Positions 34,985 to 45,418 of a DNA stretch of 64,000 bases are shown piece by piece. Source of the DNA: Chalara sp. BL73 (lineage: Eukaryota; Ascomycota; Leotiomycetes; Helotiales); NCBI GenBank assembly GCA_918026815.1, contig CAKJVC010000162.1:62001-126000 (forward strand), in the 5' to 3' direction. Within the stretch, counting starts at the first letter, position 1. Every line of letters starts with the position of its first letter. Made by a program: the position numbers and the translations under genes. The notes under the pieces are model-generated. The model saw only the letters and a list, made by a program, of their open reading frames with translations, had not been told where the DNA came from and ran no database searches.

Positions 34985-37881
34985 TTTGCTGCACGCGGTT
35001 GAGAAATGAAATTGCTATGATGAGTATGAAATGCTCATCTAGAAGCACTCCCACTCTGCATTTATCGAGGAGTCAAGAAAGGAGATCACGTAAGAAGCAA
35101 GTGAATCTCAAGCTTGCACTTGGTGAATCAAAGCTCGTTACCAGCCTCTGCATTGGCCCTATTACGAAGGTTTGCCTCCGCGTCGCGTTGAAGGAATATG
35201 GCACAGCAGAGACCTCGTTATCCTCCAACTTTCCTCGAAAGTCGAGGGCCAGAAAAGCAGCCGCGTCTGCATGCTTTCTCCAAAATTCGCCTGGTGGATC
35301 TGCAGGTCTGGACGGACCTGTTTCTTTGACTTTGGCCCCTTCAATAAGTGAAGGTTGGACAGGGGTGGCAGCGGCGCCGAGCTGAAAACCCGAGCCTAAC
35401 GAGCGCTTCTCAGTGGTCGGTTTACGACATTTGCAAGATTCGGGATCTCGAATCTCAGAACGGTGAAGATTCAAGAACGTTTCGTCTCGTGATATGAAAG
35501 TCCGATATATGGGGAGGTAGGCTCGGTCGGGAATAAATCCTCTTCTCATACTCGACTTCTTAGGGAAGCAGGACCAACAGTGGAGCCAAGACTCTCCGCC
35601 CCATTTCACCTATTATTAGCCAAATCTCAACACTTCAACCACTTTATATCCTCACCTTGAACGGGAATAATCCTTTGCGCACATTTGATTCATTTTCAAA
35701 TCACACCAAAATACCCCATCCATAATTCCAATGTTTAAGCAGATAGGTGCATGGATGCTCTATCCTGCAAAGTCGATGCAGACAGCGGCGAAACGGTACA
35801 TCATCGTATCTGCAATAATATTATGCGTCCAGTTGCATAATTCTTGAGCATAAACCCGACAAGACGGACTAGAGTTTCTGCTGCTCACGTCAAGTTCATA
35901 GAGCACTCAGATTGCGGCCAGGCGTATTACAAAGACATGTTGTTTGGAGGCCAGGGAATATTGGCTTTACTTGTACCGCATAAGGTGTCGATGATCAATA
36001 AATGGAGCCTCAAGAATGACTACTCAGGCGGATGCTTCTATGAATGAACAATCATATGGCAAGTCCGCACGAGGAAGGCGAAAAAAAGTCTTTCATCCGC
36101 CATAAGCAGATTGTGCCTCATCTGAAATCATCTTTGCCTACTTTTGCGGCCGTCTGCTCATAGTCTGGCTATTGTTTGCAGATAGAGATGTATAGCCCAG
36201 AATGACACGCAGGCAAAAGCCAGACTGGAATGAGAAGGAAGTTCTAACGATCGCCTGTGAGGGCTCTGGAATTCGATACTGGTTTCATTACTGGGCCATA
36301 TCTCAGGCAGCCATTCCGCTGTCTAGAAGACACTGTGCATATTTTACAGTTGGCGGCCTGCAGGCGATAAATTCGATTGTTCCATGCCCCATCAGCGCTC
36401 GATCAATATCTCATCACCAGTGTGATATCTGAGATTTCTTACCGCCATATTATTGTCATCATTTTTGTGTTTTTAACGCAAACTTTGTGGCTCTCTCTCC
36501 CATCATGAAGGGAACAAATTCTTGTCTTTACTAGCCCGGTGTTCCCATCATCATAGTTGTTGTCTTTCGTGTTGTTGTTCTACTAAGTTCTGGCCGGTTG
36601 TGGTTCATCTTGAAACCAGAATGGTCGTTGTAGCCTAATTGACTCAGAAATTGGCAAAAGGCCGAAACACCTCTTCATGATATATTTGCCAAAGTACGGT
36701 TTGCGTTATTCTCTAAGACGTGTTAGTTCGTTACGGATCCGGGGATTTAACGTGATACATTGTTACCGGCTTTGCAAGGAGATATATCAGTCACTTTGGA
36801 GAGTAGAGTCGCATTCACTCTGATTCTGCTCGAATGCATCACACATGACGAGAATCTCATGAATTGGCGTGATCAACAAGCTTATGGCCAACACACGCCG
36901 CACGTGTAACAACGCGCGATTGTGCAACTCCGTCATTTCAATGTGATTTTAGCTTGTTTGATCAGGAAAACAAGTTGAATGTTCTGACTCGTGACGAACC
37001 AACTTACCTGAATCTTTATAAACATCCTAAGTGGGGATTTGCGCAGCCCATGAAGGTAAAACGGCTCCACGGAAACATTGGCGGCTCGGCACGGTTATGG
37101 CCGACCTTCAGCCGGAGGCAAAAGTGGAAGCTGCCGACGAAGTTGTACCGGCGGCTAAGTTGATTGCTTGCACTCTTTGATGGAGCCAAACTGTTCTCTT
37201 GAATCCTTTCATGAGGTGACCTTCTGTTCTTGGATAGAAATATTCTCTTTCGGGTCCTTCATCTCAAGGTCAGGTTGCAACATGGCCAAAAGCATAAATG
37301 TAAAGTGGGGTAGTTTATGGCGAATGTTGACCCTGTCCAGATTGATAAGATTTGATTTCAAGGAAGCTGGCCGAAATTTTCACGCAAGGACTGCCCCCAG
37401 CAGAGAATCGATTCTTCACACTTCAAAGGCTGTTTACTGGAGCTGCAAGGTACTTAATCTAAAAGTACACCATGAACTGGTCTTGACCAGTGATCCTACG
37501 TCATCGGCCTCGTCTTTTTTCCACTTCAGCATATCCCGGGACTAAATCCCAAAGTCTAGTTCTCCGCCTCCATCTGTCAGTGATCACCAAAAATCTCTGC
37601 CACACCAGCATAAGAATGCAACTTCCCCATTAGATTCATGATCCGACGATGAGAAGTGCCAAGACTACGTGGGAGCCTAATGTGAGTGGTTGAATTCTTA
37701 CTTGAAGCATGGCCTGGTTTGTAATTTATTTCCTGGAGCCCCATCTACGCGGAAGATTCTTGAGAAAAACCAGTATATATATTCAAGAGCTGTAATTTGC
37801 TTGTTGGGGAGTAGCCAGCGGCCTACCACAATCTCAATCCATTTCTTTCTACGGTGCATACTCTACAGCTCAAGCATCAAG
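34985..37881. other. 2.9-kb divergent intergenic region
   Basis: Lies between the minus-strand monooxygenase gene and the plus-strand FMN dehydrogenase gene and so should hold both promoters. A long minus-strand frame at 35073-35609 starts without ATG and shows no domain. The 35080-35400 part is GC-richer than the rest. No repeat or element boundary was recognised. Confidence 0.4.
37774..37781 (+). promoter_or_regulatory. TATA-like box of the FMN dehydrogenase gene
   Basis: TATATATA sits 108 bp before the start codon at 37882. Called from sequence and spacing only. Confidence 0.45.
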
Positions 37882-39280
37882 ATGCGTTCTTTCATTTCTA
37901 TAACTGCACTAGCCTCAGTTGCTTTCGCAGCAGAGCCTTGGATTAATGAGCCAGATACTGGGCTAGTGGACTACCTCTTCGGCACAAACTACACAGAGGG
38001 TGCACTTCCTTTACTCAAGGATATTCGCGGGGTGCCCGACTTCGATTGGGCGGCGAAACAGCATCTGACAAACCAGCAATACAGCTTCTACAGAACAGCT
38101 GCGGGTGGCGAATGGAGTATGTCGATATATTCTCACGTATAGGTTCTTTAAATGCTGACATTCCAAAAGGCTACAGAAACAACCTAGATATTTGGTCAAA
38201 GGTCAAGTTCCGAACTCGTATGCTAAACGATGTATCAAAACTCAATGAGACTCTTCCGTACGTTTAGATTCAAAGAGATATTCTGCTACTCTCTTGTACT
38301 AACTCATTGTAAAAGTGTGACTTTCATGGGCTACAACTTCAGTGCCCCAATATTCATCGCCCCAGCAGCACGCGCGGCTTACGGAGACGCAAGAGCAGAG
38401 CTAAACTTCGTCGACGCCTCAGCAAATGAAAACATTCTCTACACAGCAGCTCTCTACGCCTCAAAGACTATTGAAGAGCTCGCGGCGCAAAAGCATAATG
38501 ACACCCTCAATGGTCCCCAAGTTATGTTCCAACAGATCTACACTAACGCAAACATCTCAGTTACCTGGGATAATATAAAGCGCGCTGAAGCTGCTAATGC
38601 TAAAGCCATTGTCTTCACGATTGATGCACCATTCACTTCCACGCGCCATCGCGCGGCACGCTTTGATACTACTAATGCAAACTCTGTCACTGGTGCACTA
38701 ACGTGGGAGCTTTATGATCAGATCAGGAATCAAACAAAACTTCCGGTGATCCCAAAGGGTATCAGCACGGTGGAGGACGCCCTTCTCGCGATTGAGAAAG
38801 GTGCACCAGCCATCTATATCTCCAACCATGGAGGTAGACAGCTTGACCATTCTCCCTCTCCCCTGGAGATTGCTTACGAGATCTACCGCAATGCGCCCGA
38901 GGTTTTCCAGAAAGTAGATGTCATGGCTGATAGCGGCGTTAGATATGGTAGCGATGTTCTTAAGCTCTTGGCCTTGGGTGTCAAAATGGTTGGAATGGGA
39001 AGACCGTAAGCTTTGCATCTGTATTCTCTCGTTATACCAGCAGCTCAATGCAAAAAGATTCATGTACGCCAACTGCTATGGACTTGACGGTGTCACGAAG
39101 CTCATCCAGATGGTTAAGACGGAGATCGTCGCAGATGGTGCTCAAACCGGCGTCACTAACTTGAGAAATGTTTCTCGAAGCATTGTAAGTATTCTGTACA
39201 GCCTCTCAGCGAAGATATCTAATGTTACGTAGCTCAATGCTCGGCAACTTGATAACACTGTTTTCCTCTTGGACGAATAA
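37882..39280 (+). CDS. Secreted FMN-dependent alpha-hydroxy-acid dehydrogenase/oxidase
   Basis: Member of the L-lactate dehydrogenase (flavocytochrome b2) / glycolate oxidase family, which oxidises 2-hydroxy acids with FMN. Five exons (37882-38116, 38170-38257, 38316-39005, 39058-39184, 39233-39280) encode 395 residues; introns are 48-58 bp and the phases are consistent. The N-terminus is a signal peptide (MRSFISITALASVAFAAEPW) and no cytochrome b5 domain precedes the barrel, so the enzyme is probably secreted and unlike mitochondrial CYB2. Landmarks are PIFIAPAARAAYGD, AKAIVFTIDAPFTSTR, the lysine in LPVIPKGI, the catalytic histidine in ISNHGGRQLDH (about 276-286) and VMADSGVRYGSDVLKLLALG with the FMN-phosphate arginine and glycines. 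The stretch after the TIDAP strand is short compared with yeast CYB2. Confidence 0.9.
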
Positions 39281-39764
39281 ATGTTAAATTTCATGATGTA
39301 TGATTTTCTTCTATAGAGGGCTTTTGTGTGGATGCACAAAAGCAGCAAGGGCGTTTCATTGTATATATTCATCTCACAAATTCACTGTATAGAGTTCATG
39401 AAAAGCCAACTTGAAAAGACTTAATGATATATCCCAACCGTGACCGATATGTAATTAAGCCACAACTTTGAGGACTTCTCGGGCAATACTATTACTGATT
39501 CGAACTGATTAACTTGCGGTTCTATTGTATTCTCATTTTACTTTGTGTGCGGATATTTAACTATCTATAACAGGTTCATGTTGAATTCTCTTCCCAGATT
39601 GCGCCTTTCTGACTCTAGAATTTGTCTTACGTCTCTAATGTAATGTCTGATGAAGGCCTTGTGAGGCTCTAGCTCTCATTCCACTGTACTCCAGAACGCA
39701 AGAGAGGATATGGAGACCCACAACCCATTTCATCCGCACGCCTAATTTCCACCAATTTCAATCC
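39281..39764. other. 0.5-kb convergent spacer
   Basis: Between two convergent stop codons; AT-rich, presumably the two 3' UTRs. Nothing else seen. Confidence 0.45.
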
Positions 39765-40530
39765 TCAAGACTTGCTCCAATCCAGCCCAAACCGTCCCGA
39801 ACTAACCTTGTACTCCCTCAAGGCCTTCACCGCATCCCCAGCCGTCTTAGCCTCAACCATAATATCCGCATTTCCCCCCTTCACAAACCCCGCCTCTGTA
39901 GCCGTCTTCACCCACCCCACAACTCCATCATAAAACCCATCCACATTCAGCACCACCACGCCGCGGTCATGGATCCCCAGCTGATTCCACGTCACCATCT
40001 CCATCAGCTCCTCTATCGTGCCATACCCGCCGCTGAGCGCGATGAATCCGGAGCCCGGGCCGCCTGCCATGACCGCCTCGGCCATGCGCCGCTTGCGAGT
40101 GTGCATGTCCGGCACGACGCTGGTGCGGCCATAGGGTCCAAGGGTCCCGTCTTGGAGCAAGGTGTTCTCGCTAGCTTTCTGGGTGATGTCGAGCGGGTTG
40201 GGGGCCCGCTCGTACTCTACCAGCGCTTTGGGGATGACGCCGTGCACGGATTCGGGACCGGAGAGCGAGACGAGGGTGCGTGCTACTTCACCCATCAGGC
40301 CTGTGGTTCCGCCGCCATATCTAAGGAAGTTGTTAGTTTATTGTAGTTTTCCTTTCCCCAACCCTGAAAGAAGGTGGGGGGTGTATGGGGAGGGCTTACA
40401 CGAGGGAGATGTTTGAGTCGTGGAGGACTTGGGCTAGTTCGCGGGCGGCCTTGAGGTGGATGTCTGAGGATCCGGGTGAGGAACCACAGAAGACGCAGAT
40501 GACGGTTGGTGGGGAGGTTGCAGAAGCCAT
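39765..40530 (-). CDS. LOG-family (TIGR00730 / lysine-decarboxylase-like) phosphoribohydrolase
   Basis: LOG enzymes cleave ribose-5-phosphate from cytokinin nucleotides or related nucleoside monophosphates. Exons 40530-40400 and 40320-39765 on the minus strand give 228 residues; the 79-bp intron (GTAAGC...CTTAG) splits a Val codon. Family features are VCVFCGSSPGSS near the N-terminus, the joined VYGGGTTGLMGEVA across the splice site, DMHTRKRRMAEAV and the nucleotide-binding ALSGGYGTIEELMEMVTW. In plant LOGs this last motif reads PGGYGTLEE; the Ser for Pro change also appears in fungal homologues I recall. Fungal LOGs may make active cytokinins in plant-associated species, but many are housekeeping nucleotide hydrolases, and no prenyltransferase gene lies nearby. 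Confidence 0.9.
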
Positions 40531-40958
40531 TATTGAGTGTTTGGTAAATACAAAAAAAGGGCTGAGATATTTTTCACGTGTCACTTGTGTATTGGGAAAT
40601 CTATTTTGCCACAGTGAGTTGGACGAATTGTTGAAAAGTATAATTTTCTTGGTTTGGTTCATAGGATAAAAATTGAACGAATCCAGATATATATATATGG
40701 TGCCAAGGATGCTTAAAATCTCTTGCCTATGAGCAACCGATTTATTCGTGATTGAAGACGCCCTATGTAAGGTAATTATTACTCCACGTTTTCAATGACT
40801 CATACAGAAAATTGACCTAAGCTCATTGGGAGTTCTGCATGTTCTCTAGTATGCTGACAGATGAACACGTATTTTCTGCTGGTTTGTAGTCTCAGGGAAT
40901 CGGATTCACTACTATCAATATACAACAACGGTGAGATGCTGTGGCGCATAGGTTGTGA
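40531..40958. other. 0.4-kb region upstream of the LOG gene, ending at the transposon
   Basis: Presumed LOG promoter. The MULE insertion begins 437 bp upstream of the LOG start codon (40968 versus 40530), so it may have displaced upstream control sequence. Contains a short TATATATATAT run near 40688. Confidence 0.5.
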
Positions 40959-40967
40959 ATATTCTAA
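40959..40967 (+). repeat. Left 9-bp target-site duplication of the MULE
   Basis: ATATTCTAA directly before the left inverted repeat, identical to 44584-44592 after the right one. A 9-bp duplication is typical of Mutator-like elements and fixes the element ends. Confidence 0.93.
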
Positions 40968-41065
40968 GGCAAGTGATTAAAATACACCCGGTGTAGGAAA
41001 AAGTGGGGTATACACCGGGTGTAGGAATAAGTGGGGCATCGCCATTTTAACTTTGGATGGGAATC

Positions 41066-41661
41066 TGTAACAAATAGAGGGCAGTAAGAGGGATTGCAAT
41101 ATAGCAGGTAAGGACACGTATGTTATAAAAGCACGTGATGAGCAATGCGAGTGTAATAGTATTGTATTGATATGAGATGTAGGTCTTTGAATCTATGAGA
41201 GACTCAAGCTTGCCCACAAAGGAGTTCTGGCTTCCATTTATGTCTTTCGCCTTTCGACTGTTCTATATCCTTTACCTACAGAGTCACCAAGCTTTTGACT
41301 TTAGTATATGTAGCAGCTGAAGCCACGACAGCTTAAGTCATACGCCATCGTAGTGGCTGCAAGCCTGTAGCCGAAAGCCTGTAGCCGCTGTAGCTGAAAG
41401 CCTGTAGCCCCTGTAGCCGAAAGCCTGTAGCCACTGTAGCTGCAAACCTGTAGCCGCTGTAGCCGCAAGCCTGCAGCTGGCTATAGGCTGGTTACGCCGT
41501 TTGCAGCCCTGAAAGTACTGCAGCTGAAACCCACGGCAGTCTAAGTCCTACGCTTTTGTAGTGGCTGCGAGCCTGTAGCTGCAGGGCTTAAGTTCTCTCA
41601 TAAAGACTTTTATTCCATATCCGGGGTCTTGAACTGATTTTGCCGAATCCTGGCTGTTACA
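41066..41661. mobile_element. Solo LTR of an LTR retrotransposon
   Basis: 596 bp beginning TGTAACA and ending TGTTACA, a 7-bp perfect inverted terminus of the TG...CA type. It is flanked by the 5-bp duplication GAATC (41061-41065 and 41662-41666), the hallmark of LTR retroelement integration. The flanking MULE inverted repeat reads through exactly if the LTR and one GAATC are removed, which confirms both ends. No internal retroelement genes remain, so it most likely arose by LTR-LTR recombination. The family cannot be named from the LTR alone. Confidence 0.92.
41361..41477 (+). repeat. Minisatellite inside the solo LTR
   Basis: About five imperfect copies of a 23-bp unit of the form AAGCCTGTAGCCGCTGTAGC. 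A larger diverged duplication flanks it: 41318-41370 resembles 41524-41578, both containing GTAGTGGCTGC followed by GCCTGTAG. Such arrays are common length-variable parts of fungal LTRs. Confidence 0.8.
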
Positions 41662-41745
41662 GAATCCCTAGTAAAAGTCGTGATTACTTTACAATCATAA
41701 GTTATATTAAAAAAGAGCTATATCAGTTGCTTGAATTCAAAGCTA

Positions 41746-44383
41746 TTAATATACAAAACAGTACGTTTCTTCATCTCTCTGTTGTTGTTCAGCAATTTGT
41801 CTTTGTATACCTCTAATACCAATTTCAGTATTTCTTCCACTTATTCTGATATACCTCTCATTTTCTTCCTCTTCTACTCTTCGATCTTCATCTTCTTGGA
41901 AGTCTAGAAATGCATCTAGCTCTTCATTTGTCCAATTTGGGCTTCCTTCTATCAGCGTTTTAGTATTAATATCAAGACGTTGACGGAATTTTAGATTAGT
42001 TTCCTTCAGATATCTCCGGCTGTACATATCCCACGTTTTTAGGCCCGCTACTCTTCGATATTGAGACTCTTTGACTTGAGGGTGTGCTGCTAGATAGTCT
42101 TGTTTTCTAGCTAAGTATCTGTTATATACCATCTCGATTCGATTAGGGTATATTGGCCTTGAATCCGTAACAACTGTAGTCTCAAGTTGACTATGCAGTT
42201 GAGCTTGAAGCTCAGTTTCGATAGTCGAGGATTCAGGCTCTTCAGATAAAAGTCTTACTACAGGAGTAGGCTCTATTTGTGAATTAAGCTCGTTTGATGT
42301 TTGATTTAAATGTTGATCTTCATCTTGATCTTCCTGAGCTATCTGAGCAAGCTTCCGCATACAACTAATACTCCTACTAGTATGACCAGGGAGGCCACAT
42401 AACCCACACTTCCTTTGTTTAGGACCTTCTGTTGCTTCAAAGCCAGAAGGAATACGTTTTGTACTATGTTTTGTGCTATTTCGAGGTGCTCCTTTGCTAA
42501 TTAGATGTAGAGGTTCAAGAATTGGAGGCTCTAGCTCTTGTTGAAACCGATTCCACCACCAGTGTAAGTGAAAATCGTCGGGAGTAAGGCCAAGACCTAC
42601 TTCTTGTCGATTCTTTACTATATGAGCACAAGGTACTCCCATCGTTTTCGAAAAGGTCCCTGAGCAGGGCACTAGAGGCTCTTTCATCTGCTTTACATGA
42701 TCTTTAACTAATCGAAGAGCTTGTACAGTAATTGCACTAAAGCATAAACCGAATGTCTTCCGATCAAGACTAAGATCAGTTCGAATTTGGTCTCGAGCTT
42801 CATGGTAAACAATCTCCCGCATTTGTTTTCGTACAGCCATCTCAATCGATTTCCAAGTATCAAGAAGATCTCCTTGAGAGCTAAAGATGTATCGTTTGAG
42901 ATATCGATGAGCTGCTTCAACTCTAGACGTAGCCGTAATACCAAAATGGGGGTATTGATTAGTCCAAGCATGAACTAGAGCTCTTTTCCTCTCCGGCCTT
43001 AACCACGTGCTTTTAATGTATTCAGTGCAAGTGGGGTAGCTAGCAAAATCAATGTCAAACTGAGCGAGTCGAGTTTGATATTCATTCTCTGTTTTCGAAG
43101 CTATAATACCATTCCAAGCTTGTATAAAGGCTTCCCAAGACTCGGTAGCTGTGAATTCAGACTTGCAGTGCTGCTGAATATTCTTATTCGCATGCCATAC
43201 ACACAATAGAGCAGGAGAGTCAGGAAAAACTGTCGAAATAGCATTGCGAAGAGCTTGGTCGCAGTCAGTACTAATTGCACCAGGGCCGACAACTACAGTA
43301 GGTGTAGCTAGAGTAGTAAATAGTTCTTTGAGTTGTAAACAAGCCCATTCATATGCACTTTCCGTTTCGTCAGATAGGAAAGCAAACCCAATGAAAAAGG
43401 TTTTGCTACTCCGGTCCACTCCTAAAAACATTTTAGTTAATAAGTTTATTAGAAGGTTTATTATTGCTTAAATAACGAACCAATTACATCAAACAAAGGC
43501 ATATTAAACCGATTTGTTCGATATGTATTATCAATTAAAATAACATCATAGTTGAATTGCAAGTGCTTGAGGCATTCAGGTAATGTGATAAAAATATGCT
43601 GAACTCTATTGTCTTCTCTACAGCTATTCGATAGGAAAGCTCTTGCTCTTTTAGGTGATCCATTAGAGCTTCAATCGGAGACTTCCCTTGACGTGATGCT
43701 CGCCGAGAAGTAGCATTGTGATTATATATATCGCGCGGTATAAGTGGTAAAGAAGGGGCAAATTGATGAAGGAACTCCATCTGTTGCTGAGGACGTATGC
43801 CTAAAAATGATTAACCCTGGATCTTTATGCTAAACCACTATTTAGTTACAAACTAACCTGAATCATACAAAGCTTGGTTAATAGCCTGACTTTCAATAGA
43901 CATTCGACGATGGACAGAGTGTGCGGCAGGGTGAGAGCTAGGGCTATGATTATGAGTACCAAATTGCTTATAATCTCGATGCTTCAGCTCCCATTTTGTC
44001 TGGCAGATTGTCTCACAAGCTAGTACTGAAAATCGACAGTCAGTGCCTCGAGATCGAGACTGTTGCTCACGTGAGAGATTTTGATTTGGTTTATATAGCC
44101 GGTCACAGCTAAAGTGTAACTTTAATCGATTACTCCCAGGTGTACGCTTACTTCTCCCTTTTATAAATGCATACCCACGTGTGCTAGCAAAATCATTAAT
44201 TGATTTCTGCAAAGCAGCCAGAGATTCGTAGGTTTGCTCCGGAGGGAGTGCCATATCAACAGCAGCTGGAGTTAAAGTAATTGCGCTAGATCGAGCTTGA
44301 GTAGAAGTGGTTTGAATGTAAGCGATTTGAGAAAGCGGGGATACAGTAGGAAGATCAAGTGATAAAGAAATAGGACAGTCCAT
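41746..44383 (-). pseudogene. MULE transposase with an apparent single-base frameshift
   Basis: Three exons on the minus strand: 44383-43858, 43800-43481 and 43421-41746, joined by introns of 57 and 59 bp with GTTAGT/TTTAG and GTTCGT/TTTAG ends. Exon 1 contains a FAR1-like DNA-binding region (DFASTRGYAFIKGRSKR and DCRFSVLAC). Exons 2-3 carry the MULE catalytic core: the first Asp in LIDNTYRTNRFNMP, the second in ISTDCDQALRNA with the CVWHANKNI block, and the Glu in TSRVEAAHRYLKRY. A SWIM-like C...CAH segment and a zinc knuckle (KCGLCGLPGHTSRSISC) follow. Exon 2 is 320 bases and changes frame near 43610-43620, between YRIAVEKT and NRVQHIF; one extra base would restore both the internal frame and the phase of the next intron. 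So this copy is probably non-autonomous unless the read is in error. Confidence 0.85.
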
Positions 44384-44466
44384 TTTAATAGATATTTAAA
44401 GCTATTTGAAGTAATTGATAATTATAGGATAAAAGGATTGATATAGGACACGAGATTAACACGAAA

Positions 44467-44583
44467 AATCACGACTTTTACTAGGGATTCCCATCCAAAG
44501 TTAAAATGGCGATGCCCCACTTATTCCTACACCCGGTGTATACCCCACTTTTTCCTACACCGGGTGTATTTTAATCACTTGCC
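44467..44583 (-). repeat. Right terminal inverted repeat of the MULE
   Basis: 117 bp, an exact reverse complement of the left repeat once the solo LTR is removed. It ends TTAATCACTTGCC. It carries the same two ACACCSGGTGT palindromes. The transposase start codon lies 84 bp inside it, so the repeat may also act as promoter. Confidence 0.94.
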
Positions 44584-44592
44584 ATATTCTAA
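44584..44592 (+). repeat. Right 9-bp target-site duplication of the MULE
   Basis: ATATTCTAA, identical to 40959-40967. Confidence 0.93.
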
Positions 44593-45418
44593 AGAGGTTA
44601 TTGTAACATCTTACTAAGCAGGATTGTTAAGCTTCATAACAGTCTTCGGGTGGTCTGGCAACTCCACTTTTATCAACAACACAATCGACATCCAAAACAT
44701 TCATACTGATGCAAATGCCGTATGTTTGGGCTAATCAGCGAAGATAAATCCTGATCGATCCTCTATCGACTGCGGCCGTTAACGCACGACATCGTTATTG
44801 CGAGTGAACTCCCCTGCTTTAAGTTTCGCGGGGTCTCCTGCTCTCGCTTCGCCCGCTCAGCCTCAGGGGATCAGGATTGCAGGAGGCGAAATGACGATGA
44901 GCCTCCCAGAAAGTCCCTGCCAGGCGGTCTGAAACTTAGAGATAAGCTTAAAAATGTCGCCAGCTGCGGAGATTTTGTATGCATAAGTTAGCCGAGTGAT
45001 TGCTCGGCTCCTTATCGCGATGTATGTTACATGCGCCTCGAAAACGCGCAAGGTATACCGTTGGTCGGCGACGGACCATGAGTTGTCTATTCCTTAAGAG
45101 TAAAGCAAAATGTTGTACTGTCTATGGCTGAGGCTACACTGGATGTTTACTGTTTGCGGTGGTTGGATAGCCCATTGGGTCGTATTAGGAGTCAATCCTT
45201 TCTAGCAGTCAAAGGAACTGGATCTCATTGTAACATGAGAATGTAGGTAACCTTGGAGGTCACTTGCGCAATCTCATGCTTAATGAACTCGGAAAGTATA
45301 TATGTACTAATATGTAGGATCTTTGTATGATCTCCTCATCAACATCAACTTACATCCGTAACACCTCTTTTTTAGTTCATTTTCTTCTTTTCATCCATTC
45401 ATCCTGACTTCAACCAAG
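44593..45418. other. 0.8-kb region between the MULE and a secreted-protein gene
   Basis: No gene supported. The last part is the promoter and leader of the next gene, with a TATA-like box at 45297-45304 and a CT/T-rich leader after 45360. Confidence 0.45.
45297..45304 (+). promoter_or_regulatory. TATA-like box of the Pro/Lys-rich secreted-protein gene
   Basis: TATATATG lies 122 bp before the start ATG at 45419. Spacing and sequence are the only evidence. Confidence 0.4.

Larger units (their letters stand above)
40968..41685 (+). repeat. Left terminal inverted repeat of the MULE, split by a solo LTR
   Basis: Starts GGCAAGTGATTAA. It contains a direct repeat of about 28 bp, each copy headed by a near-palindrome: ACACCCGGTGT at 40984-40994 and ACACCGGGTGT at 41012-41022. 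These paired palindromes are candidate transposase-binding sites. The repeat is interrupted after 41065 and resumes at 41667. Confidence 0.92.
40968..44583 (-). mobile_element. Mutator-like (MULE) DNA transposon with nested solo LTR
   Basis: A 3616-bp element bounded by perfect inverted repeats and a 9-bp duplication. The right repeat is uninterrupted at 44467-44583 (117 bp). Its reverse complement matches 40968-41065 (98 bp) and then 41667-41685 (19 bp), because a 596-bp LTR was inserted inside the left repeat. All 117 positions agree on my reading. Without the LTR and its 5-bp duplication the element would be 3015 bp. The cargo is a single transposase gene on the minus strand. Identical ends argue for a recent insertion. 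Confidence 0.95.

Noticed and set aside
35073..35609. 178-codon minus-strand frame in the divergent gap
   Set aside because: No ATG at its start, no domain, and no convincing splice sites.
41746..43431. Single-exon 561-residue transposase starting at an ATG at 43431
   Set aside because: That ATG lies inside the intron; the splice at 43421 joins the DVIG/VDRSSKT block expected for MULE transposases.
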